This document shows, piece by piece, positions 6,611 through 7,348 of a stretch of DNA of 7,348 bases. The stretch is from Proteobacteria bacterium UBA7821 (GTDB taxonomy: Bacteria; Pseudomonadota; Gammaproteobacteria; Comchoanobacterales; Comchoanobacteraceae). The notes under the pieces were generated by a model. That model ran no database searches. It was given only the letters and a program-made list of their open reading frames with translations, and had not been told where the DNA came from. The stretch lies in the NCBI GenBank assembly GCA_002480165.1, contig DLBP01000068.1:1-7348 (forward strand), given 5' to 3'. The position numbers and the translations under genes were made by a program. Numbering within the stretch: position 1 is the first letter of the stretch; each line of letters opens with the position of its first letter.

Positions 6611-7348
6611 ATGCGAGTTGAGAAGGATAGTCTTGGTGAGATACACATCGATCAAGACAGCTATTACGGCCTTGCAACAGCGCGCTCCCTCAAGTTCTTT
6701 GGGACCAACCAAAACGCTTTGCCAGAGCATTTCATTCATTGCTATGCTCAACTGAAAAAAGCCTGCGCTATCACTAATGAACAATTGGGTTTGATTGATT
6801 CAGAGAAAAAAGACTGGATTGTTCAAGCGTGTGAAGAGATCATAAACGGGCAGTTCTCCCAGCAGTTCCCGGTTAGTGTCTGGCAAACGGGTAGTGGAAC
6901 GCACAGTAACATGAACTTAAATGAAGTCATTGCTAACCGCTGTAATGAACTTGCTGGACAGCCCAAAGGTCAAAATAAACCCGTCCACCCCAACAATCAC
7001 GTCAACCTATCACAGTCATCCAACGACACCTTTCCCACTGTGATGCATTTAGCAAGTCTGACCTCATTAAAAAACAACTTAATGCCAGCAATTGATGCAA
7101 TGATTAGTGCCTTGGTTGTGCTAGAAAAAAAATTTTCCAGCATCGTTAAAATCGGTAGAACACATCTTCAGGATGCAACACCACTAACGTTGGGACAAGA
7201 ATTTTCTGGATATTATGTACAAATTAAAAAATGTATAGAACGAATAGAGTTTGCTTTAAAAGAAATATTGTATCTTGCGCAGGGTGGAACAGCTGTTGGC
7301 ACAGGGATTAATTCTAGAAAAAACTTTGATAAAAAAATTGTTAAAGAA
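6611..7348 (+). CDS. fumC: Class II fumarate hydratase (fumarase C), 3' end missing
   Basis: This iron-independent, cytoplasmic, tetrameric enzyme interconverts fumarate and L-malate in the TCA cycle. The window holds 246 residues, about half of the usual ~465. The N-terminus RVEKDSLGEI aligns with E. coli FumC. Signatures present are VWQTGSGTHSNMNLNEVI (90-107), HVNLSQSSNDTFPT (130-143), GRTHLQDATPLTLGQE (182-197) and LAQGGTAVGTG (222-232). His185 corresponds to catalytic His188 of E. coli; the catalytic serine loop lies beyond the edge. Two oddities are visible. The usual GAQTxRS is GLATARS here. The second carboxylate-binding segment HPND is HPNN, replacing the residue equivalent to E. coli Asp132. 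The last ~150 bases are far more AT-rich than the start of the gene. It starts 39 bp after the translocase gene with no terminator between, so co-transcription is likely. Confidence 0.95.
   Translation, partial: MRVEKDSLGEIHIDQDSYYGLATARSLKFFGTNQNALPEHFIHCYAQLKKACAITNEQLGLIDSEKKDWIVQACEEIINGQFSQQFPVSVWQTGSGTHSNMNLNEVIANRCNELAGQPKGQNKPVHPNNHVNLSQSSNDTFPTVMHLASLTSLKNNLMPAIDAMISALVVLEKKFSSIVKIGRTHLQDATPLTLGQEFSGYYVQIKKCIERIEFALKEILYLAQGGTAVGTGINSRKNFDKKIVKE

Noticed and set aside
6578..6784. Minus-strand open frame of 68 codons
   Set aside because: It is antisense to the start of fumC, whose protein similarity is unambiguous.

Overview
The window looks like chromosome from a host-dependent bacterium, most likely a gammaproteobacterium of the Legionellales/Coxiellales kind. 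The evidence is a rickettsia/chlamydia-type ATP/ADP translocase, a probable secreted OTU-type cysteine protease (a eukaryote-like deubiquitinase fold), and a gammaproteobacterial-style secretin, all in DNA that is moderately AT-rich by eye. The taxonomic placement is inference; no rRNA or marker gene is present.

Layout. (i) 2-775, plus: the 3' part of an unrecognised membrane-anchored protein whose frame is open to the window's left edge. Its stop overlaps the stop of the convergent secretin gene. (ii) 772-1860, minus: a short, divergent secretin of the PilQ/HofQ type, with its own promoter and an inverted repeat near its start. (iii) 2052-2324 and 2318-2647, plus: two overlapping small genes, each encoding one N-terminal membrane anchor and a small periplasmic domain, transcribed away from the secretin. 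(iv) 2660-3277, minus: a MarC-family six-helix membrane protein. (v) 3450-4718, plus: a 422-residue protein with an OTU-like Cys box (EGHCFFHAM) and a distant His motif (NNHFYVV), behind an almost consensus sigma-70 promoter. It is the most interesting gene here. (vi) 4955-6571, plus: a Tlc/NTT-type ATP/ADP antiporter. (vii) 6611 to the right edge, plus: class II fumarase fumC, incomplete, only 39 bp behind the translocase and probably co-transcribed with it.

How they may work together. The translocase would exchange bacterial ADP for host ATP, and the OTU-like protein would remove or edit host ubiquitin. Together they suggest a locus for life inside a eukaryotic cell. The secretin and the two small bitopic proteins may be remnants or divergent parts of a type IV pilus or competence machine. 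MarC and fumarase are housekeeping or of unclear role. The strand changes repeatedly and the convergent gene pairs have almost no intergenic space. No tRNA, rRNA, CRISPR array or insertion sequence was seen.
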